Positions 33,471 to 43,242 of a DNA stretch of 43,242 nt are shown piece by piece; within the stretch, counting starts at the first letter, position 1; every line of letters starts with the position of its first letter. Source of the stretch: Cruorifilaria tuberocauda (Eukaryota > Nematoda > Chromadorea > Rhabditida > Onchocercidae); the NCBI GenBank assembly GCA_013365365.1, contig JABVXU010000454.1, positions 1-43,242 of the forward strand, given 5' to 3'. The notes below the pieces were generated by a model, which searched no databases, had not been told where the DNA came from, and saw only the letters and a program-made list of their open reading frames with translations. A program made the position numbers and the translations under genes.

Positions 33471-35982
33471 CTCACTCGTTTTTTTTTTTACGCTTAAACA
33501 AGGTAAGAAGAAGTATTAGTTATAGAAAAAATTACTACAACCATTGGAATTTACGAAACGGAAGAAATACAAACGAAGTGCAAAGTATACTTTTAAAATG
33601 ATTCAACTGAAAACCAAAAAAAGAAAAAAGGCAATGACAATAGAATTTACATACTTCAACAAATTTGTCATTTTTGTTAACTGGAAATGTTTAAAAAAAT
33701 CACCAAAATTCCCCGAACAGATTTATTTTTATAAAATATTCAATTTGATTGAAACAGAAGAATGAATGAGGGAAGGAAGAAATTTTTATCAATCTTAAAT
33801 ACATAAATTATTGCATTAAACATAGTTTCTCCAAAACAGAGAACTTTTATCTTCATTTGATCATTTCGAAATTAAGACTGAAAAATATATTATCAATGAA
33901 AAATTGGGAGGAAAAACACTTGAAACGAATGATGATAAGAGAGATACGTCGAGAATTGCTGTGAACGACAGTTAATGAAAAAGGAATGAACATGAAAAAT
34001 TTAATACAATTGAATTTTTTATGAATTGATTCGCCTATCGAATATATCCTCGTTAAAATGAAAAAATTAAGTGCCAATAATCGTTTAAAAACTATTTCCT
34101 TTAAAAAAATTTTAATTTTGCCACCTTAAATTAATTATATCATCCAATTGTTCATCGTTATTTGTTACAAAACTTTTGAGATGAGCAATATGATTGTGTA
34201 AAAATTATCGTGAAAATAATGAAACATACATATATTTATATTGTTAAGACTTTTAAACCAAACAAGATTTATTAATCAATGATAATTTAATTATTTTTTA
34301 AATATCAGTAATTAAAATCAATAAAATGAAATTGAAAAGAAAAAATTCAGCGAAAGCTATTTAATGAGTTTTCTTTACCACATGTCTGATTAGTAAATTT
34401 CTTGATCATCAGGAAGAACAGTAATGTCTTGTGATCATAAACAAATCAATTTACTGTCAAAATAATATCTCAATAAGTGCAATCATCTCCCACCATCAAT
34501 GCTATAAATTTTCATGAAAACTTTAAAAAAAAAATTCAATTAAGTTTGAAGGATTGGAGTCAATAAACGTGGATCAAAAGGAAAGAACACAATAAAATTT
34601 ATAAAAATTTATCTTTCTGATAGAGATGGGAAAAAAGAAAGTGAAAGAAATGAATCTCATATGCAATGCTGATAAGGAAGCATTACTGAAGAGATCTACA
34701 CTGTTAGTGAGCAAAAGATAGAAAACAGGAAGCTGATGGAAAAGGAGATGAATTATTTAAGGGAGAAAAAGTCTTTTTTTGCATTTTATGCGTCAATCAC
34801 TTTTGTCTGTTCATCCCTTTATCGTTCTTCAGGCTCATAATTCAAGCTTTGCTAGCTAGGCCAGACTTACAACTGTCCACATATAGAAGCAAGGAAAGAT
34901 TAAAAGTGAGACAAAGAGAAGTGAATGCTAAATGACAATAGCTGAAACGAAAGCTTGTTATGTTCGATACAGAAAAATGAAAAACAAAAAAAAGCAGAAA
35001 TACATCCACGTCACAACTATTTTCTTTAAAACTGACAATTTATTACTTGGAGTAATATTTTATTTTTGTCCGAGATTATTCCTATCCTTTATCCCTGTTA
35101 TCAGTCTTACGAACTAACATTTCTCTGATGGGTTTTTAAGCAGAAAATACGAAGCTCAAATTAGGCTAAAAAAGGAACTACTAATAGCTACGCTTTAGGT
35201 TAATTTATATATTTACGTCTTATTTACAATCCGGTAAAAAAGAAGAGGTCAATGTTTTATCCTTTAATAAAGAAATTTTTGAATTCTTGAATGTCTATGC
35301 TTTAATGTTCTTATTTCATGCTTTCTATGTCTCCGTTTTACAGCAGCGCAATTGTCAAATTTCGAATTGACAGCAGCGCAGATATCAAAATACTACAATA
35401 TTCTTGCTTGTACGTTTTTTTGTGTGTTTACTTATGATAAATTCCATAGTATTGGGTAAGGAGAAGAGAGTTGAGGTGAGTTCATTTATTTATTTTTTAT
35501 ATTTCACCGATAGTCTCTCACATGAACGTATCAATGCTAATGGTGTTGTCATTGTAGAAATTAAACTTTAATTTGGTAAAAAGGAATTTCATTGGAGCAA
35601 GAAGTACAACTGAAAATTCAATAAAAGAAACTTTAAAATAAGTTATAATTATGATAGGAAAGTTTGAGCGAAAAATAAATTTGGTAAAGTCTGATATTCG
35701 AAGCTTACAAAAAAAAATATTCATTTAATACATATTTTAATATCTAATACTGTAATACAAAATATAAAACAGGAAATGGATAGAAGTAAAATAAAATGAT
35801 TCAACCAATAACACTGAATCATATCCATTACATGCCTTAGCAATATCAAATGATTGATACTGAAAATGAAGTAACAAAATGAGAACCTAATTAAAAAAAG
35901 TTATTTTAGAATAGGAGAAAATTTCTTAATCAAATTTAATTAATTGGAAATAGTTGCTTAAGGATGAATCATTGCAAGAGAA

Positions 35983-36147
35983 ATGAATAAGTTGATAAAT
36001 GATAAGAAAAGGATGAAAATGGAGGAGGAAGAGGAAAACCATGAGACTGAGGATCGGACTGATGCTAATGGTTTAGTGATAGTTTCGATGGATGCTTCGT
36101 TGGTTTTTTGGAAGAATGGGAGTGGCATTGAATTTCTTTTCAAATAG
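35983..36147 (+). CDS. Small open reading frame of 54 codons, unknown
   Basis: ATG at 35983 to TAG at 36145-36147. The peptide begins MNKLINDKKRMKMEEEEENH and ends LVFWKNGSGIEFLFK. It moves from a charged helix-like start to a beta-like end, with more Gly, Trp and GAG codons than the neighbourhood. An in-frame stop lies just upstream at 35965. There is no recognisable family and no clear flanking splice sites, so it may be chance. Confidence 0.15.
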   Translation: MNKLINDKKRMKMEEEEENHETEDRTDANGLVIVSMDASLVFWKNGSGIEFLFK

Positions 36148-36298
36148 CTATGTCTGTTTGGAAAAGAAGTAAAACAAAACACAAAAAAACAAAAAAATAA
36201 AAATAAACCAAACTTTTAAAACCTAACAAAGTAAAGGAAAAAAAAAACAAATAATAAAAGGATGAACTGTAGAAAAAGAAAAACCTCTTAGTTTTTTT

Positions 36299-36307
36299 CT
36301 CTCTCCT

Positions 36308-36343
<36 letters not shown>

Positions 36344-36358
36344 CCTTTTTTCCCCCTT
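36299..36358 (+). repeat. CT-dinucleotide polypyrimidine tract
   Basis: Plus strand is essentially all C and T, dominated by CT repeats, with T and C runs at the right end. It is the first of two such tracts within about 400 bp. Confidence 0.9.
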
Positions 36359-36586
36359 TTTCTTATCAATAAAATTAAAATGCAAATCGGACTATCCCAC
36401 CTCACCAATAACTAAAATGTCTTCAATCCCCAATTTTCTTCCTTCTTCGTTCTTTCTCAGTTTTTAAAAATTTTCCAAATGAGAAAACGAAAAGAAGCAA
36501 TTTCTCGAGCTGGCCAATGTACTAAAACTGAATCAATTTTATTCTCATAATCTACTTCCTATCACTACTATCCATCCTTTTCTTTA

Positions 36587-36722
36587 CCTTCTTCCTCTCT
36601 CTCTCCCTCTCTCTCTCCTTCCCTCTCTCCCTCTCCCTCTCCCTCTCTCTCCCTCTCTCTCCCTCTCTCCCTCTCTCCCTCACTCCTCTCCCTCTCTCCC
36701 TCTCTCTCTCTCTCTCTCTTTC
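36587..36722 (+). repeat. Long CCCTCTCT-type polypyrimidine tract
   Basis: About 135 bases of pyrimidine on the plus strand with only one purine visible (A at 36682). It is built from CT and CCCTCTCT units and has partial mirror symmetry. Such tracts can form triplex (H-DNA) structures and often vary in length between individuals. Confidence 0.9.
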
Positions 36723-39700
36723 AATTACCAATTCTACATTCTATTTCGATTTCAACCGTAGTCGATCCATTATTGGTATTTTCACATCCCTCGTCGATTA
36801 ATGCCTTTTTGCTTAATTTAAACAAAAAAGAATTTGGAAAAAATATTCTATTGTATTGTGTCCTTAAGTAAGACGAAATTGGCCAAGCTTACTTTGGATT
36901 CTCGACTCTTTACAATCAAGCTAATTATTTAAGCCAATATTGTGCATCAATCATCCATTGCACAGGTGAATAGCATTTGAATAAATTATTTTCACAAAGA
37001 AAAAGATCAAGTGAGAAACAATTTTATGAAGTAATTTCTTGTTAGCTAATTTAATTTTACAAGAAAAGCGAAACAAAAAGCAATTTAAGCTATAGTAATT
37101 TCCAAAAAAAGTGAAAACGAAGGTTACAAATTCGCCATCGTTTCAATATTTGAAATAATTAAATCAAATTAATGATTTCAGTGGAATGCCTTTATTACGA
37201 AATCAGCATTCTGAAATCAGGAATTAGAAACTTACGTTTTATACGCATATTATTTTGCTGGTAAACAAAATTCCTATAGGAATCTCAGGAATTATAGAAC
37301 TGCGCAAAAAAGTAAAACGAAATTAAAACTTTCTTTTCCGGATTTTCAATTTTTCCGTTTTCTTCCCAAATTCTCAACAATAGCATTTGAAACTGAATAT
37401 ATGATGATGTCACAGATTTCATTTATTCTTCTATTTGCCTTAAAATATTCCTGCACCAATGAAATATTTTATAAATTTATATTAAATTTTCGTTTCATTT
37501 AAGTTATAAATCCAAATAAACAGAGAGTTTCATCTTAATTTCAAAGAAGTAAAAAATGATACCAAATTTTGACGAAAGGAAAATAAGAGAACACAATTAA
37601 AAAATTTGAATTCGACTAAACAAGCTTACGATTAAGTTTTTACAAAAAGGCGAAAGCAATACAGCATTTAATGTTCTTCTGTTTTAATAACTAGCAAAAA
37701 TAAAAAAATAATTAATTTAAATTTAAAAACTTAAAAAATTCCAAAAGAAAAGCATGAAGGAAATATGGTAAGATTATAGCGACATCTTCTTTATTCAATT
37801 GATAGAAATGAAATAATAACTAAATCATAGGAAATGCATTTTTCGATATTAAGGAGAGTAATGAAGTCTATACGTGCTACTTCACTTCATCAGCAATACT
37901 TATAGTTTGAATGTTTCCAAGGTAACGTTTTAAAAGTTATAAAAAAAAAACGAAGAAAATTTTCCATAACAACAATTTCTGAACACTACGATTACATATA
38001 TCTGTTCCTTTACTTTTTTTTTTCGTCCTTTCTTTTTCGCTTCATCGATGGTAAACTAATCCTAAAATAAAAAAAAGAACCAAGCAAGATCTATTCTTTA
38101 AAAATTTAAAAAATAAAGAAAATGAAAAAAAAACCAAAAAATGTTTGCCTTATTGAAATGTAATAAGTCTTAACTTTGAAAAGCATCGAAAAATTGACAG
38201 ATTATTAATTTGCAATTCTCAAAAGAAAATTAACCAAACATTTTTTGCTCTGTTTCTTTTCCTTCATTTTTCTCTCATTTCAAGTCTAAAGTAATAACAA
38301 TTAACGATTTTATTAATTAATTTACAATTTAGATAACGATGGAATTATATTATTGCTTATTACTTTCTTGATTCGATAAATCAGTTTCTATTTATAATTT
38401 ATTCCTCTTTTAGTTATGATTGCATTTGCATGTTTGCTTAATTTTATTAAATACTACTTTTTTATTTTATTTTAAAACATTTATATTTTAATCAGTGTTC
38501 CTTTGCACTTTTGCGTGATGTTGACATTTATCAATTGTGTTTTAAATTAGAAATTAAAAGTATTGCTGTATATATGCTAACCCTTCAAGTTTCCATGCTA
38601 TGTAGCTTTGAGAAGGAAGCAGTTAGCTGATTTTATGTAGAAACAGTTCAGTCATAAATCCTTAATTTAATCAAACTTTAATCGTATTGATGGTCTCTTA
38701 AAAAAGATTGAAAGAAGAAAAACACTTTTCGTCATAAAATTCACGTTTGATAGGAAGCAAATCGAGAAAATATTTCCATATGGATAATACAATCAGTCGT
38801 ACAGTGGATTATCACATCAATATTCAAACTGTTTAAATTGAAAGAAATTAATTCAACATCTTTTTTTATCATTTTTATTAATTATATAAATTACTATTTT
38901 GTTCGCTCAGTAAAATACGTCTCGATGATGATAATAATTCCATCATATTCATAGTTATAGTGATATGATAAATTGTAGGATATTAAATATTAAATCAATA
39001 AAAACTAAGTAATATTTCATAAAGTTTATGCAAGTTATATTGGAACAGATCATAAATAACCATCGTATGAAATATTTTTCAATTTTATGGTTTCGAAATA
39101 AGGGATCTAGTAGGAAAGTTTTTGGTGCATGTGCTAATATTAAATGCTTCATGAAAAATGAAATTTAATTTGGATGTTAGTGTAATAATTTTAATGCTTA
39201 AGTGTTATTGAATTTTCAAAGTAATATGAGAATATTAAGTATTATATGAAGATTTTTGCTTATTCGTTCATTTTTATTTCAAATATTTTCAAATATGAAA
39301 ATAATAATTTTTCTTTCAAATACTTTAATATGTATAGCTTTCACTAAGAGATATTATAATTACTAAAATAATCAAATAATATCTGTACAATAATCCGATC
39401 GAATATAAACATTTGTTTCATTTCACGACTGTGACCATGGAAGCACTTCGCAAAAATTTAATTTGATTTAATTTTGATCTGCAGCTGAGTTTTATGCTTG
39501 AATATATGATAGGAGATATGCCATTGTACTTGGGTATATTGACCGATTAAGTTATCGGGAACATTGCAAATTTAACTGAGATAAATGTCTTGTGAATCTG
39601 TTTCTGATCAGAATTTTAGCATTTATCTGCAGCATTACTGAAAAATTTTGCGATGTTTTACGATAAACGCTTAAATGATAAGTATAAAATATAAAATCCG

Positions 39701-41974
39701 AAAGAAGAAAAAGGCGAAAAGCTCTGTTCCAATATTAGATTTTTGAATATAACTCTTGCAATTTATCAATAAAGATATTTCATTAAACTTGGTATGAAAG
39801 TAAGAAAGAAGTTATGACGAAGTAATTTGACTGATACGCCAAAAACAGTATCAGTATCAGTATCGTATGGTACAGTGGGCCGTCATATTTTGCATAGTTT
39901 GGAAAGTTCACTTGCTATTGCTCCAATGAAAGATTCATTCTTGATATATCAAAAAAAATTTTGAAATTTTAATGGAAACTTTTGAAGATGTTAGGATTGA
40001 AATAAATAAAAGCAATGAACTAAAAAAAAAAGTTTTCAAATGTCAGTAATCAGTAAAAGGATGGATAATGATTTAAAAAGTTTTGATATATTAATAATAT
40101 CGTATGAAATGCTTTCATAATTAAAACTACAATTATCTGAAGTTTCTCTTTCATTAAGAAGTTTCTGGTATCATCTGAGATTGATAAGATTGATTCAATT
40201 TACGAAGAAAAGCAAGGAAAAAATTGCTTGAGTTAACTAAATTGAGAAATTAAAAAAAAACAACTAAATTGAAAATTTTCGCTCTAACAATCTAACTGAA
40301 TAAAACTGAATATTGCAAAAAAAAAATGATTGAAATGAAACATATTTAGAAAATTAATGAAAATCCGAAAAATGTTAATCGAAAATAGTCAAAATATTGA
40401 AACTGTAAAATTTCATTACGGCTTATCATTACTTTTTCTTTTTAATGGACTTTCTTTGGACTATTTTTTAAGATAATTTAATAAATTAAAATTTAATAAT
40501 TAACATATAGTTGGTCAATGTAGTACAAACGATACTGTAGAAACTTTCCTCGTTAATTAATTTTAATTCCTTCTGGCAATAAAAGCGAACTAAAGATCTC
40601 TTAATTAGCATCTTTAATATAATTTCAGCGGATAAGACAGAGAATAGATTTTTTAAAAAAAAATGAATTCAACTTAAAATGCAATGTCTTCTTATTTTTG
40701 AAAATAAAAATCTTCATTTTGCTTAAAAAGCTTCTTTAAGCTTCTCTGAAATAAACTTATTTTTATAAATTTACTTTCATAGAAGAGATTGTAAGATATC
40801 CTCAGCTAACAGAAACGAATATTTTGTTACTGATTAAGACCTCATATTTTATTTATTAGTGACCAAACAAGCAACTACCTATTGTTATGTGAAATACAAC
40901 TCTATGCAATTTGTTTAATTTGCACTTACAAGAAAAAAAAGAATTACAATTGAAAAGAAGAAAGTAAGAGAAGGGAATGATGTGATTGAAATTTGTTCAT
41001 TTAAAGAGAAATTGACGATTGACGTGAAGGTCGTCGTTGTATTTTATCATTATACATATCATTCAATTGATCTGTACTGTAAAAAATTAAGAACAAATAA
41101 AAAATTTTTGCAAATATGAAAAAGAAAAAAAAGGTTGAAAAATGTAAGATGATAGAAATCATAGAAAATAATCCTTGTCATCATCATTTCAAACAGAAAT
41201 ACTCTCCCATTCTTCTTCAGCAAAACAAAACAAATATAATTTAAATATTTTCATTTAATAGCGACATTCGATATAGTAAATAAACAGATTACATGAATAA
41301 TGAATTTCTTGAACTGTTTTAATAAGAATATATTTAAAAAAGCAGTTTATATTTTTCTTTTTTTTTTCTGATTTCTATTAGAAATTCTTTAACTATTAGT
41401 AATTTTTCTATTAGTAATTCTTTAATTCTTTAATAGCATCCACTAAGAAGTTTTTAATTTGTTAAAAAGAACAAGTTTGCATTTTTCCCTGTGGAAAATT
41501 CTAGCATTCACCAATAAATGAATTTTAAGTTATACCAAATTGGAAATTAAAAAAAGATTTAATCCATTACCAATTGAAGAGTAAATGAAAAATAATTAAA
41601 AATCAAAATGCAATAAAAATGAATCGTAACAAAATTTACAAAATCTAGCATTATAATTATCGAGAGTTAATAGAAAATAAAATTAATAATTATTATTGGT
41701 AAATAATATTTGCTGCAATAGTAAATCTGCAGTTCAATGGTTTTTTTTTTGTTCGTTGCAAACTTTTTTCGAAATTATTTAACAAGTATCTAACATCATT
41801 TAAAAATTATTTAAATAAATAGTTAATACTACAGTAAAATTGCCAATTTATGCTTAAATTAAAAATAAAATATTAAGCTTAATTTCTATGTAAACAGTTA
41901 CTGACAATATTTAATATAAAAGAGATAATATTAATTGCAGGATTATTGGAGATGATCGGGAATCCGTTTTTTAC

Positions 41975-42190
41975 CTTCGCCTTTCCACCTTTTTCTTCAA
42001 CTTTTTCATTTACCGTTTCCTTCCGTTTCCTCTTGACAATTTGCTCTCTTCTTAGTCGTTTCTCAAACTTTTTTGACGTAAAATTTTTTGACACAAATTC
42101 ATCTATCTCATTAACATCATCGTCATTATCATCACTGTTTACAAGTATGACAGACAGTATTTCATAAATTTTTACTATACAATCATTCAC
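41975..42190 (-). CDS. Candidate internal exon of an unrecognised charged, possibly nuclear protein
   Basis: A 216-bp open segment with a GGTTCCCAG acceptor at its high-coordinate end and an AAG/GTAAAA donor at its low end, both in phase 0. The peptide goes from VNDCIVKIYEILSVILVN through an acidic run (SDDNDDDVNEIDEF) to a strongly basic stretch (KKFEKRLRREQIVKRKRK) resembling a bipartite nuclear localisation signal. No flanking exons were found with confidence: nothing convincing below, and the sequence above 42.2 kb is weak, though 43205-43242 read on the minus strand (NSFQEVEKLVLEIF) could be another piece running off the window. The family is not recognised; it might be a nucleolar or RNA-processing protein. 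An isolated chance open segment remains possible. Confidence 0.35.
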
Positions 42191-43242
42191 CTGGGAACCG
42201 GTTCTTCTCTAGACTGTCAAATGTCCAACTGCAATAATTCATCGATAATTTTTTTCAAATGACGTCAGCCATCAAAAGTAGTTCATAATATTGAAATATT
42301 GAAATATAATCCGCAATCGTTCAGAAAGTTTGAATTTACAATTTTTCATTCAAAATAAGTTAGCCCTATGTTTTCTTTATTATTGCTATAAAAATTTTGC
42401 TTTTTATCACTCCTAAACTAATTATGAACTATCAAAAAATTTATCAAATTATTAAATATATTTCCGCCTTATTATTTTATAAATGAAAATTCCTTTTGTA
42501 TTAATGGAATTTCTTACAATAAAATTCTGATGAATGGAACTTTAATCTTACATTCTCAATTATTTCACACTAACTAGATTTATTTCGATCACCTTATCAC
42601 CTTTGTATTATTTAGCTTATAATATTTCTTTTCATTCATATCATATCGTCCAAGTGGAATATCGGTTGCACACCTTTGCTCCCAAATATTTAAATTCTAA
42701 ATTTTCCACTTCCTACTCCCTTATTTATCCCTTTCCAATCCTTGTCGCTTTCAATTCCATTTCTTTTCAGTTTCATGCATTCTTATGCTCAAATAAATAG
42801 ATTAAAAAAAATTAACTTGCTTGATTACTTTCATTTTAATAAAATAATACCTTGACTATTCAAATAACGTTATGATTTTTAACGTGATTTTATATTTAAA
42901 CTGCTGTACTTCAATTTTTTAGTCTAACATAAATTACGAAAGTACTTACTTAATGCTATTCGATGGTGTTGATTAATTTCTTCCAATCAATTTAGTTTTT
43001 TATAATTTTTTTTAATAAAATTAATTTATATAATTTCCATTATCATATTTACTTCATATTACTTGTTAAACAGGAGATTCTTTTTCTTCTTGCTTTACAA
43101 TATAAGATTATTTTTGAAAACAAATAGAATTAAATGCATTCCATTACGTAAGAAAAGAGGAGCAGACATATCTGCAAAAAATTAAAAAAAATAAAAAAGG
43201 AAAATTTCAAGAACAAGCTTTTCCACTTCTTGAAAGCTATTG
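42191..43242. other. Right edge of the window, no gene assigned
   Basis: AT-rich DNA. The last 38 bases read on the minus strand give a protein-like stretch (NSFQEVEKLVLEIF) running in from outside the window, which may belong to the gene suggested at 41975-42190. Nothing else recognised. Confidence 0.45.

Larger units (their letters stand above)
33471..41974. other. 8.5 kb gene-poor stretch
   Basis: No exon chain recognised on either strand. Contents: the presumed promoter of the oxidoreductase gene at the left end; an 11-bp direct repeat ACAGCAGCGCA near 35340-35380; a 54-codon plus-strand open segment (35983-36147, separate entry); two long polypyrimidine tracts (36299-36358 and 36587-36722); a TATCAG triplet repeat near 39848-39866; and many A/T homopolymers. 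Open stretches over the polypyrimidine tracts are low-complexity artefacts. I see no transposon ends. Confidence 0.6.

Noticed and set aside
36140..36408. Minus-strand frames with Arg-Glu repeats and Phe-rich tail
   Set aside because: Direct translation of the CT microsatellite and flanking homopolymers.
1..43242. tRNA, rRNA, spliced-leader RNA, CRISPR array, transposon or bacterial endosymbiont insertion
   Set aside because: No TPsiC-box-like GGTTCGANTC in a cloverleaf context, no leader gene, no regularly spaced repeats, and no bacterial-type gene was seen by eye. Dedicated searches could still find degraded elements.

Overview
This window looks like nuclear DNA from a nematode, most likely a filarial or other spirurine worm. 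It is very AT-rich. Genes are sparse and built from short exons (about 85-290 bp) joined by GT-AG introns with TTTTCAG-type acceptors. Two genes sit only 87 bp apart head to tail, with a poly(A) signal and a splice acceptor in the gap, which is operon architecture. Gene assignments come from reading the translated exons; no database was searched.

Layout. 1-2136: no gene recognised. 2137-4638 (+): six-exon glycogen-targeting regulatory subunit of protein phosphatase 1 (RVxF motif plus CBM21 domain). 4639-9444: long intergenic stretch with one GC-richer, CpG-containing island near 6200-6560. 9445-11262 (-): five-exon VTI1 Qb-SNARE. 12130-14197 (-): four-exon mitochondrial ribosomal protein S7. 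14199-17963: mostly noncoding, with one orphan open segment on the minus strand. 17999-21153 (+): five intact exons matching only the C-terminal helical region of cytoplasmic cysteinyl-tRNA synthetase, with no catalytic domain found. 21154-25180: noncoding with small open segments. 25213-27498 (-): single-exon 761-residue acidic, apparently disordered protein. 27586-33470 (-): nine-exon Old Yellow Enzyme-family flavin oxidoreductase. 33471-43242: gene-poor DNA with large polypyrimidine tracts and one candidate charged exon near 42 kb.

The recognised genes do not form one pathway. They are housekeeping genes (glycogen control, endosome/Golgi fusion, mitochondrial translation) plus two nematode-lineage oddities. 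The likely cotranscribed pair is the flavin oxidoreductase (upstream) and the acidic protein (downstream). VTI1 and mrps-7 also lie in tandem on the minus strand, 867 bp apart, and could share a transcript.

Most worth checking: the flavin oxidoreductase has lost the substrate-anchoring and proton-donor residues of its family; the synthetase fragment keeps every splice phase in frame although its catalytic half is absent; the phosphatase subunit may have a shifted reading frame at its C-terminus over a 27-bp tandem repeat; and the acidic operon partner contains a degenerate 9-residue repeat. No tRNA, rRNA, CRISPR array, intact transposon or viral gene was recognised. All exon borders were placed by hand from splice consensus and reading phase.
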